From Actinomadura sp. KC345 (GTDB lineage: Bacteria > Actinomycetota > Actinomycetes > Streptosporangiales > Streptosporangiaceae): DNA of 43,887 nucleotides. This document shows, one piece after another, positions 1-5,742 of this stretch. The first letter of the stretch is position 1. Each line of letters opens with the position of its first letter. The stretch covers positions 1 to 43,887 of the forward strand of contig NZ_SMKH01000027.1 in the NCBI RefSeq assembly GCF_004348515.1. The letters are read 5' to 3'. The translations under genes were made by a program, and so were the position numbers. A model generated the notes under the pieces. That model saw nothing but the letters and a program-made list of their open reading frames with translations. It was not told where the DNA came from and searched no databases.

Positions 1-190
1 CCACACCCCCGACCCGCCGCGCGACGACCTCCGGATCAACCCCGAGCCTCAACGCCACAGGACTCTCGTAGACCCCGGCCCCCCGGCAGAAGACGACCAC
101 CCTGTCCGGCACCGGAACGTCGAGCTCACCCTCCGCCACGGCGTCCCGCACCGCGCGCACAAGGGCACCGCTGACATCGGCTGGAGTCAC
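1..190 (-). CDS. nrtL: ArgS-related anticodon-binding protein NrtL, N-terminal fragment (runs off left edge)
   Basis: Only about 63 codons are inside the window, from a GTG at 190 that lies 21 bp after the stop of the receiver gene. The translation (VTPADVSGALVRAV..., then VYESPVALRLG) resembles the N-terminal domain of arginyl-tRNA-synthetase-like proteins that lack the catalytic core and are called NrtL in actinomycetes. In streptomycetes such a gene typically lies between a tRNA-Arg gene and lysA/hom; the tRNA-Arg at 692-763 fits that context. Its biochemical role is not established. The rest of the protein, and the expected lysA, are outside the window. The identification rests on a short stretch plus context. 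Confidence 0.65.
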   Translation of the reverse strand, partial: MTPADVSGALVRAVRDAVAEGELDVPVPDRVVVFCRGAGVYESPVALRLGVDPEVVARRVGGV

Positions 191-211
191 TCTGGTGAGA
201 CTATCCGACCA

Positions 212-595
212 CTATCTGGACACCGCTGCGAGTTTCCGCACCGTCTGGATCAGCTGGTTCGGGTCGAACGGCTTGGTCACGTACGCGTCCACACCGATCT
301 CGTGCCCCCGCCGCACATCGTGCTCCTGCGCCCTGGCAGTGATCATCACGACCCGGATGTGCGCCGTCTCCGCCTCTTCCCGCAGCCTGACGGCCGTCAC
401 CCACCCGTCCAGCCGCGGCATCATGACGTCCAGCGTGATCACGTCCGGCCTGGCGTCCGCCACCTTGTCCAGGCAGTCCTGGCCGTCCACCGCGGTCGAC
501 ACCTCGAACCCCTCCAGTTGCAGGTTCACGGCGATGAGCTGGCGGATCACCTCATCGTCGTCGACGACGAGAACGCGTCCCAGTGGCTCGGTCAC
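212..595 (-). CDS. Single-domain response regulator (receiver domain only)
   Basis: A 127-aa receiver domain with no output domain. Counting from the GTG at 595, the acidic pocket is D12/D13, the phospho-acceptor is D56 in the TLDVMMP motif, and the conserved lysine is K108 in TKPF. A longer reading from ATG 655 adds 20 residues that do not look like a receiver; the GTG at 595 puts the first beta strand (GRVLVVDDD) near the N-terminus, so I prefer it. It probably acts as a CheY/Spo0F-like phosphorelay or protein-interaction module. No kinase is adjacent. It is followed 21 bp later by nrtL on the same strand, so the two may be cotranscribed. Confidence 0.9.
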   Translation of the reverse strand: MTEPLGRVLVVDDDEVIRQLIAVNLQLEGFEVSTAVDGQDCLDKVADARPDVITLDVMMPRLDGWVTAVRLREEAETAHIRVVMITARAQEHDVRRGHEIGVDAYVTKPFDPNQLIQTVRKLAAVSR

Positions 596-691
596 GGCCT
601 CGAAGTTAGCCCACTCCCACCCCACACGCACGGCGAACGTCCGCGTGCGCGTCACCCCGCCAACCCTGGTAATCTTCTACCGCATCACAGC

Positions 692-763
692 GCCCCCTTA
701 GCTCAGGGGATAGAGCAACGGCCTCCGGAGCCGTGTGCGCAGGTTCGAATCCTGCAGGGGGCA
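692..763 (+). tRNA. tRNA-Arg, anticodon CCG
   Basis: A full cloverleaf can be drawn: a 7-bp acceptor stem (692-698 with 756-762), D-arm GCTC/GAGC (701-704 with 713-716), anticodon stem ACGGC/GCCGT around loop CTCCGGA (anticodon CCG), T-stem GCAGG/CCTGC with loop TTCGAAT, and discriminator A763. CCA is not encoded. It is divergent from the receiver gene. The 3' side borders what looks like an integrative-element remnant, so this tRNA may be or have been an attachment site. Confidence 0.96.
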
Positions 764-790
764 CCCAGAAGAATGGAACGACCGGCTCCG

Positions 791-1149
791 CTGTTGGTGG
801 CTGCGGGTGGTTCGACCCGGGCCGCAAGGTCAAGGAAGCGATCAACGGCTGGTTCATGGATCTGGTGAAGTCCGCGATCAACCCAGAGTTCGGGGTCGTG
901 GACCGGTCACTGGTGGTGGCCAACTCCACGGCGCGTGCCAAGGTTCTGGCGCAACTGAAGGTCAGCCCGTGGGCCAAGCTCTTCTCTCCTCGTTACTGGC
1001 GACGCCGGGATTCGGTCCTGAACGAGGCTGGCGCCCATCAGCTCGAAGTCCGAAGCAAGCCGCGGATCGAGTTCACGGCGGCGACCCGCCGCCGTCGGTC
1101 GGACAACGGCAGGGAGGGCCGCCTCCCCGCCGTTTGCCGCACACCGTGA
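791..1149 (+). pseudogene. Probable remnant of a conjugative-element membrane protein next to the tRNA
   Basis: Downstream of the tRNA an open frame reads GCGWFDPGRKVKEAINGW and then FMDLVKSAINP. From memory this resembles the N-terminal segment (G-W-F ... AI..WF.DLV.SAINP) of TrbL/VirB6-like membrane proteins on actinomycete integrative and conjugative elements. After about 30 residues the similarity stops and the frame continues into basic, low-complexity sequence without membrane helices. No start codon or ribosome-binding site is convincing. I read this as a deletion scar of an element that once used tRNA-Arg. I see no second copy of the tRNA 3' end, so the attachment site itself is not shown. 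Confidence 0.4.
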
Positions 1150-1162
1150 GCCCGGTTACGGG

Positions 1163-1912
1163 TCAGCGGAGGGAGTGGCCCCCGTCGGTGGTCAGCGAGC
1201 GGCCGGTGATCCAGGCGGCCTTCTTGCTGCAGAGGAATGAGATGACATCGACTAGGTCTTCGGGGGTGCCGGGGCGGCCCAGGGGTGTGGCGCGGGCGGC
1301 GGCGGACAGGAGGCGTTCCGGGTCGGAGCTGATGTCGCGCAGCGCGTCCGTGGCCACCACTCCGCCGCTCACCAGGTCGGCCGTGATGCCGTCGCGGCCG
1401 AGTTCCACCGCGAGGTAGCGGACGACGGACTCGGCGGAGGCCATGGCGGCGGCGATGGCCGCGGAGCCGGGGACGTGCCGACTCGTCCCAGTACTCACGG
1501 TCGTCACGACCCTGCCCCCGCCGGTCAACTGCGGGCACGCCGCCGCCACCAGGGCGAGGAGGGAGCCGACTCGGGTGGTGAACATCTGCTCATAGGTGCG
1601 CCAAGGCGTGTCGAGGGCCTCTCCCAGTGCGGGCGAGGTTGCGCTGAAGCCCGTGGCGTTGGAGATGACGGCGCGTACCGGTCCGAGGCGCTCGCCTGCG
1701 GTGCGGACGAATTCCGCGCATTGGTCCTGGTTCCCGACGTCCAATGCGAAGGCGGCCGCTTGCCCGCCGTCGCGGTGGATCTCCTCGACGGCGGCGGCGG
1801 CCTTGGCGTCCCGGTGGTAGCCGACCGCCACCGCGTAGCCGTCGCGGGCGAGCGCCAGTGCGGCCGCGCGGCCGATGCCGCGGCTCGCTCCGGTGATGAC
1901 GGCGGTGCTCAT
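1163..1912 (-). CDS. SDR-family oxidoreductase with a non-canonical active site
   Basis: A 249-aa short-chain dehydrogenase with an N-terminal Rossmann motif (TGASRGIG, residues 8-15), an SNATG segment in place of NNAG, and a C-terminal TGRSLTTDGGHS tail typical of FabG/enoyl-ACP-reductase-like members. The usual S-x12-Y-x3-K triad is not intact: counting from the Ser of TVSTGTS, the Tyr and Lys positions are occupied by Ile and Met. It is therefore a divergent or possibly inactive SDR. Its ATG overlaps the stop of the upstream hydratase remnant (ATGA), so the two were once a translationally coupled pair, as in acyl-CoA or polyketide metabolism. Substrate unknown. Confidence 0.8.
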   Translation of the reverse strand: MSTAVITGASRGIGRAAALALARDGYAVAVGYHRDAKAAAAVEEIHRDGGQAAAFALDVGNQDQCAEFVRTAGERLGPVRAVISNATGFSATSPALGEALDTPWRTYEQMFTTRVGSLLALVAAACPQLTGGGRVVTTVSTGTSRHVPGSAAIAAAMASAESVVRYLAVELGRDGITADLVSGGVVATDALRDISSDPERLLSAAARATPLGRPGTPEDLVDVISFLCSKKAAWITGRSLTTDGGHSLR

Positions 1913-2240
1913 CGGCGGTCCCCGAAGGTGACGCGGTCGGTGTCGGCCGCTTCGGCGTAGCGGCGGTGGGCGGCTTCCTGGAGCGCCCTGGACTCGGGGC
2001 TGGCCAGGCGTTCCGCGGACAGCCCGGCCTCAAGGCGGAGACCCTCGGAGAGCGGCAGCCGGGAGCCCTCGATCAGAGCGCGCTTTGCCGCGGCGAGCGC
2101 GGTGGCGGGACGGGACGCCATGTGGCGCGCCAGTCGCAGCGCCTCCGCCTGGAAACCGGGGGCGGGGAGCACCCGCTCGACGATTCCGGCCGTCCTGGCC
2201 TGTTCCGCGGTAAGGACGTCGCCGGACAGGACGAACGACC
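1909..2240 (-). pseudogene. Enoyl-CoA hydratase/isomerase, C-terminal remnant
   Basis: The frame contains only the last roughly 110 residues of a crotonase-fold protein: the SFVLSGDVLTAEQA...GIVERVLP segment that follows the active site, then the C-terminal helical region (MASRPATALAAAKRAL..., LPLSEGLRLE). The N-terminal roughly 150 residues with the oxyanion-hole loops are absent and there is no good start codon. The break lies in 2236-2280, where CGACCG(G)TCCTGGCC occurs twice as a direct repeat, a plausible deletion scar. The 3' end overlaps the SDR start by 4 bp. This copy cannot make a working hydratase. Confidence 0.75.
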
Positions 2241-2291
2241 GGTCCTGGCCGCCGCATCCAGCTCGACCGTCCTGGCCTGGCACTGGCCAAG

Positions 2292-2309
2292 ATGACAGCA
2301 TCCTGTCAT
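2292..2309. promoter_or_regulatory. Perfect 7-bp inverted repeat, probable operator
   Basis: ATGACAG-CATC-CTGTCAT is a perfect 7+7 palindrome with a 4-bp spacer, ending 9 bp before the GTG start of the broken ABM gene that precedes the marR gene. Position and size suit a MarR-family dimer acting on its own operon. No binding data; inference from placement. Confidence 0.5.
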
Positions 2310-2318
2310 AATGGATGC

Positions 2319-2637
2319 GTGATCGTACGAATCTGGCACGGATGGACCAACACCGCCGGCGCCGACGTCTACCAGGGTCTCCTCGACGCGGAGATCGTCC
2401 CCGGCATCATCGACCGCAAGGTGCCCGGCCTGCACGGCGTGAAGGTGCTGCGCAAGGAGTCGAGCCCGGACGAGGTCGAGGTTCGTCACGGCAATGACCT
2501 TCGACGACTGGGCCGCGGTGGAGGCGTTCGCAGGCACGGACCCGACCGCGGCCGTGGTCCCGCCCGCCGCCCGCGCGGTGCTGCGCCGCTTCGACACCGA
2601 GTCCCAGCACTATGAACTCGTCAAGCGCTACTCCTGA
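2319..2637 (+). pseudogene. ABM-type (antibiotic biosynthesis monooxygenase/EthD-like) protein, frameshifted
   Basis: From GTG 2319 the frame reads VIVRIWHGWTNTAGADVYQG..., a dimeric alpha+beta barrel start typical of small ABM-family monooxygenases or heme-degrading-like proteins. At about 2481 one extra G shifts the frame. Removing it restores FVTAMTFDDWAAVEAF, then an AVLRRFDTESQHYELV ending and a stop at 2635-2637, giving a family-typical length of about 105 aa. The two halves are otherwise well conserved, so the lesion is recent or is a sequencing error. The gene end overlaps the marR start by 26 bp, and it lies just downstream of a palindrome, so it is probably the target gene of that regulator. 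Confidence 0.75.
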
Positions 2638-3133
2638 CCACGTCACCGCCTACCGGCTGCTGATGGCCGACGTGTACGAGTTGGCCGGGCTGTCCCGGCG
2701 AACCAGCGAGACGTTCGCGCGGGAGGTCAGCGGCCAGTCGGTGGCACGCTGGCATGTCATGAGCGTGGTGTCGGAGGAACCCGCAACGGTGCCGGCCATC
2801 GCGCGCCGCCTAGGCCACCGGCGGCAGAGCGTGCAGCGCGTGGTCGACGCCCTGGCGAGGATGGGTCATGTCGCAGTGAAGGACAATCCAGCCCACCGAC
2901 GTTCACCGTTGGTCACGCTGACCCCGGCCGGCGAGATCGAGCTGGGCAGGCTGAACATCACGGCCGAGACGGTACGCGCCGCACAGCTGAAGGCCGCCGA
3001 CGTCGGCGTCGCCGAGCTCGCGTCAGCGCGCGAGACGCTCCGCGCGCTCATCGCGGCGCTACGGGCCGACGAGCCGTCGAAGCCGTCGCCGCCTTCAGCC
3101 AATGAACAACGCGTCAAGACGGGAGAAGCATGA
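2612..3133 (+). CDS. MarR-family transcriptional regulator
   Basis: A 173-aa winged-helix protein. The central part (AIARRLGHRRQSVQRVVDALARMGHV, about residues 66-91) is a MarR recognition region, followed by a wing (NPAHRRSPLVTLTPAG). N- and C-terminal helices would form the dimer interface. The ATG lies inside the 3' end of the ABM gene, suggesting translational coupling; the ribosome-binding site is weak. It probably senses a small aromatic or electrophilic ligand and represses the ABM-marR unit through the palindrome at 2292-2309. The C-terminal tail (about 20 residues) is disordered-looking and basic. Confidence 0.85.
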   Translation: MNSSSATPDHVTAYRLLMADVYELAGLSRRTSETFAREVSGQSVARWHVMSVVSEEPATVPAIARRLGHRRQSVQRVVDALARMGHVAVKDNPAHRRSPLVTLTPAGEIELGRLNITAETVRAAQLKAADVGVAELASARETLRALIAALRADEPSKPSPPSANEQRVKTGEA

Positions 3134-3531
3134 TGAACGACTTCATTCCGTTCCAGGAACGCTACACTCGCGTCGTTGAGCAGCTGGTCGCAAGCCCGCT
3201 CGTTTCTGTCAAACATCAGAAGTCCGGCGAGGACGTGCCGGACGGGGGCGGGGCCGACGTCGCGTTCGCAAAGTTGGCCGAGAGCGACGACCTTCACCTG
3301 ACCGGTCCTTCCGCCGCCTGTACTTCACGTCCAAACAACTTCACGTTGTGGCGGCTGTCAGCCGACAGCACGCGTGGCGGCGAGTTCTGCCTTCAGAACA
3401 TCGTTGAATGGGCGGTGAACGGGGGGCATCCCGACGATTGGACGATGCCTCCCGAGGAGTACGCCGAACTGGCAGACCTCCACACCATCGACTACGAGCC
3501 GCTTTGCCAGCGCTTCGACGCCCGCATGTAA
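3130..3531 (+). CDS. Hypothetical protein, 133 aa
   Basis: The start ATGATG overlaps the marR stop by 4 bp, so it reads as the next gene of the same transcript. The product is soluble and acidic, with no signal peptide or membrane segment. I do not recognise a family. The stretch FTLWRLSADSTRGGEFCLQNIVEW recalls Smi1/KNR4-like immunity-fold proteins only vaguely, and the middle (SAACTSRPNNF) looks atypical, so the gene could be a decayed or fused remnant. Codon use is less GC-biased than in neighbouring core genes, in line with the accessory character of this region. Confidence 0.5.
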   Translation: MMNDFIPFQERYTRVVEQLVASPLVSVKHQKSGEDVPDGGGADVAFAKLAESDDLHLTGPSAACTSRPNNFTLWRLSADSTRGGEFCLQNIVEWAVNGGHPDDWTMPPEEYAELADLHTIDYEPLCQRFDARM

Positions 3532-3753
3532 GCGCGACCAGTTCGCCGCCTGGACGCAGAAGCATCACAGATCAGGGCCCCGTTCGGGCAGCAATGACCT
3601 TCGTTTTCCCTGGGCCCTCGCCCAGCGCTGACCGGTGGCGCGAAATACTGCAGCATAAGCCCGCCCGCGCCGCTTATGGGTAGGGGCATCGACCGCTTCC
3701 AGCACCACCACGTCAGCGATCGTTGATGCGACTGAAGTATTGGCGAGAAGGTC

Positions 3754-3781
3754 TTGAAAACAGCTGTTCATCGTGTAGAAT
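3754..3781 (+). promoter_or_regulatory. Sigma-70/HrdB-like promoter of the candidate small RNA
   Basis: TTGAAA (3754-3759), a 16-bp spacer and TAGAAT (3776-3781), with a TG just before the -10 hexamer. Transcription would start near 3788, immediately before a run of five hairpins ending in a terminator. Confidence 0.6.
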
Positions 3782-3787
3782 GTTCCG

Positions 3788-3947
3788 CGTCCGTTCGCAA
3801 CGGATTGCCTGAGACTGCGTCTCAGGTATACAAAACAAAACTCAGCAACTCACGGAATGTCCGCCAAAAGGTGGAGCCAAACTGTCCGGGACTTCGGTCC
3901 CCGACCCAGCAAACCGGCCCCGTACTGAGTACAGGGCCGGTTTTTTG
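3788..3947 (+). ncRNA. Candidate structured small RNA (about 160 nt, five hairpins)
   Basis: Between a consensus promoter (3754-3781) and a strong terminator, five successive hairpins can be drawn. H1: TCCGTT-CGC-AACGGA (3790-3804). H2: CCTGAGAC-TGC-GTCTCAGG (3808-3826). H3: TCCGCC-AAAA-GGTGGA (3860-3875). H4: an 8-bp stem with one C-C mismatch, closed by the very stable C(UUCG)G tetraloop (3884-3905). H5: the terminator (3911-3943). An A-rich single-stranded stretch (ATACAAAACAAAACT) lies between H2 and H3. An open frame runs through it, but it has no ribosome-binding site and ordinary protein logic is absent. I do not recognise it as tmRNA, 6S, 6C, SRP, RNase P or a known riboswitch. Confidence 0.55.
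3911..3947 (+). terminator. Rho-independent terminator of the candidate small RNA
   Basis: AAACCGGCCC (3911-3920) pairs with GGGCCGGTTT (3934-3943). Inside it is a second small stem GTAC/GTAC around TGA. The stem runs into T6 (3941-3946). It is unusually canonical for this GC-rich genome. Confidence 0.85.
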
Positions 3948-3991
3948 TTTCCGGAGTGATCGACTCGCCTTCGGTCGGGGTCCCGTGTTGG

Positions 3992-4150
3992 GATCAAGGT
4001 CTATTCCGAGGAGGTTAAGGCCGAGGCGGGCTCGCTGAGCTCGGGTCTCGTGCTTGAACAGGAGAATCGGCAGCTCCGCGCCAAGGTACGGGAACTGGAA
4101 GCCGAGCGTGAAACTTGCGCCGGGCGGCCAAGTATTTCGGTGTGTCCTGA
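3992..4150 (+). pseudogene. IS3-family transposase OrfA remnant
   Basis: The frame reads KVYSEEVKAEAGS and then LEQENRQLRAKVRELEAERE, that is, the very N-terminus of an IS3-type OrfA joined directly to its leucine-zipper region; the helix-turn-helix in between is deleted. A one-base shift just after ERE restores LRRAAKYFG, the usual end of OrfA, before a stop at 4148. No OrfB (DDE) follows and no clear terminal repeats remain. It is a dead fragment and marks insertion-element activity here. Confidence 0.65.
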
Positions 4151-4397
4151 ACGCGAGGAGGGCTCGATGTAAGCGGAAGTGGCATCTGGACCGCTACATC
4201 GAAATGGTCCCGGGAAGAGTCTGGCGGATGCCCGCTGACTGGCCAGGCGGTGTCCGGCATAGAGATGATGTGAGCCCGATTTGCTGCGATCACGTGGAAC
4301 AGGGGAAGGCGTGTCCCGATACGGCCCGGCCCTGGAGTGGGCGGGCGAGAGGGAGCATCCCAAGCGGCCGGAACCGCGGAAGACTGAGTACCGGTGC

Positions 4398-4463
4398 TGA
4401 GCGATTCTGCCGGGATTCTTGGGGCGTGTGCACTTGCCCCAAGAATCCCGACAGAATCGCTCA
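4398..4463. repeat. 28-bp near-perfect palindrome (66-nt hairpin)
   Basis: The arms 4398-4425 and 4436-4463 are complementary over 28 positions with one C-A mismatch (4410/4451) around a 10-nt loop, itself containing GTGCAC. Left-arm end TGAGCGATTCTG, right-arm end CAGAATCGCTCA. There is no T-tract. It lies 155 bp upstream of the 4619 gene and after the IS3 remnant. Possible readings: a miniature inverted-repeat element, a leader hairpin of the 4619 gene, or a strong transcription block. The surrounding 4151-4618 otherwise holds no gene I can support. Confidence 0.8.
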
Positions 4464-4618
4464 CTGAAGCCCTGCTCAGCCGCGCCCCGCAACACCCGTA
4501 CGAGCACTGGCAAGGACGTTGTGCCACCAAGCACTGGGCATGTTGCCGATCTTCCCCGCGCGAGGACGGTCCTCCTGTAAGGAAGCCACTCATCGTGGCA
4601 CAAACAGAGGAGACCGAA

Positions 4619-5470
4619 ATGACTTCCATGAAGTTCCTGCTGACACAGCCCCGTACGGCGGCGGAGATCACAGCCGCCGTCAAGGCGATCGCCGAGCAGG
4701 ACAACAAGAAGTTTCGGGGCGCCGCCGCTCACCACCTCGGTCAGGTGGACGGCTACGATCGCTTCAGCCTCTACGTCATCCCCTCGCAGGACGGCGAGAA
4801 GGTGCAGCAGGACGCGTCGTACAACACGGTATTCGTCAGCACCAACCTGCCCGGCAGGCGCTCCCATCCCAGTGACAGGAGCAGGTCGGTTAAACGAACC
4901 ATGCGGTCGTTCGGGGAGGCGCTGAAGAGCTACCTGTCCGACACGGACACAAGTCTGAAGGGCGAGGGACTCGCGACGAGCCCTCGCGACAACAAGGACG
5001 GCGAGGGACTCGCGACGAGCCCTCGCGACAACAAGGACGGCGAGGGTCTCACGACGAGCCCTTGCGACGAAAGTGTGACGGCCGTGCTGCCCGCAGCGAT
5101 GGAGACCCCGGCGAAGGCAGCTCAGCTGCTCACGGTGGCCATCGCCGACTGGGACCTGGCGTTCGAGGTCAGGGAGAAGGCACCCGCGATCATCGCGTTC
5201 GTCATGAACCACGCGGTGACCCAGGCGGTCGGCCAAAGCAAGTCTTCGCCGATCACGGTGAAGATCCAGCGCATCAAGTCGCGCAGCCGGTCAAAACTGC
5301 AGGTCGACGTGATCGGCGTGGACCTGTCCGCAGAGCTCCACCGAATCCGAACGATTATTCGGGGAGACTCGACCTCGGGTTACTTCGTGTGCAGCTCGTC
5401 CTCCGGAGACAACCCCGTCTTCACCATCAAGGGGTTCGATCGAGAACTCCTTTTCGAAATCCCGCGGTGA
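4619..5470 (+). CDS. Unknown protein with internal 13-residue tandem repeats
   Basis: A 283-aa protein starting at ATG 4619 after a good AGAGGAG ribosome-binding site; the frame stays open upstream to 4394, but that part runs through the palindrome and is probably not translated. Two regions are visible. Residues 1-100 are an alpha/beta-looking segment (FLLTQPRTAAEITAAVKAIAEQD..., DRFSLYVIP). Residues 150-283 are a second one (AAQLLTVAIADWDLAFEVREK ... GYFVCSSSSGDNPVFTIKGF). They are joined by a hydrophilic linker of two exact and one degenerate GEGLATSPRDNKD repeats. No signal peptide, membrane segment or recognisable catalytic motif. I do not recognise the family. Confidence 0.65.
   Translation: MTSMKFLLTQPRTAAEITAAVKAIAEQDNKKFRGAAAHHLGQVDGYDRFSLYVIPSQDGEKVQQDASYNTVFVSTNLPGRRSHPSDRSRSVKRTMRSFGEALKSYLSDTDTSLKGEGLATSPRDNKDGEGLATSPRDNKDGEGLTTSPCDESVTAVLPAAMETPAKAAQLLTVAIADWDLAFEVREKAPAIIAFVMNHAVTQAVGQSKSSPITVKIQRIKSRSRSKLQVDVIGVDLSAELHRIRTIIRGDSTSGYFVCSSSSGDNPVFTIKGFDRELLFEIPR
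4961..5069 (+). repeat. 39-bp tandem repeat inside the 4619 gene
   Basis: Two identical 39-bp units (4961-4999, 5000-5038) and a third degenerate partial unit (5039-5069). Each unit contains GCGAGGG...CCCTCGC enclosing CTCG-CGA-CGAG, so every copy can fold as a near-perfect hairpin in DNA or mRNA. The unit is a multiple of three, so copy number can change without frameshift. Confidence 0.9.
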
Positions 5471-5508
5471 TCACGTACCTTGCTGACGCCTCAGCAAGGT
5501 AGGTGATC
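5469..5508. terminator. 18-bp inverted repeat at the end of the 4619 gene
   Basis: Arms 5469-5486 and 5491-5508 pair over 18 bp with one mismatch around loop CGCC, overlapping the stop codon of the 4619 gene. No T-tract. Probably a factor-independent or bidirectional terminator between convergent genes. Confidence 0.6.
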
Positions 5509-5680
5509 TGACCGTACACACTGGCTGGCCTCCTCGCCCGGTTCGCACCGTGGCGCGGAGGCTGGTTCTTTTGGAGCGCCTCTACGGAGCGTCCCGGCCC
5601 CATGTACCCTTGAACGGGGATTCCCGACGAACGCGGGCCCGGATGCGCCGGCTCCGGACACCGCAAGCAGACCGGGACCG

Positions 5681-5721
5681 TTCTTCTCCATGCTGCCGGC
5701 GCCCGGCAGCATGGAGAAGAA
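5681..5721. terminator. 19-bp perfect inverted repeat between convergent genes
   Basis: TTCTTCTCCATGCTGCCGG (5681-5699), a 3-nt loop, and its exact complement (5703-5721). It lies 22 bp beyond the stop of the ankyrin gene, facing the 4619 gene from the other side, so a bidirectional terminator is likely. The interval 5509-5680 between the two hairpins shows no gene. Confidence 0.6.
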
Positions 5722-5742
5722 TGGTGTTCGGCCCTGTTGCGG

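Noticed and set aside
3754..4038. A possible 94-aa protein reading through the small-RNA region
   Set aside because: The start overlaps the -35 element and lacks a ribosome-binding site; the frame crosses a strong terminator.
4394..4618. Upstream extension of the 4619 gene through the palindrome
   Set aside because: The added residues are encoded by the two arms of the hairpin, and the only good ribosome-binding site is just before ATG 4619.
4961..5069. CRISPR array
   Set aside because: The 39-bp units are directly adjacent with no spacers, in frame within a gene, and no cas genes are present.
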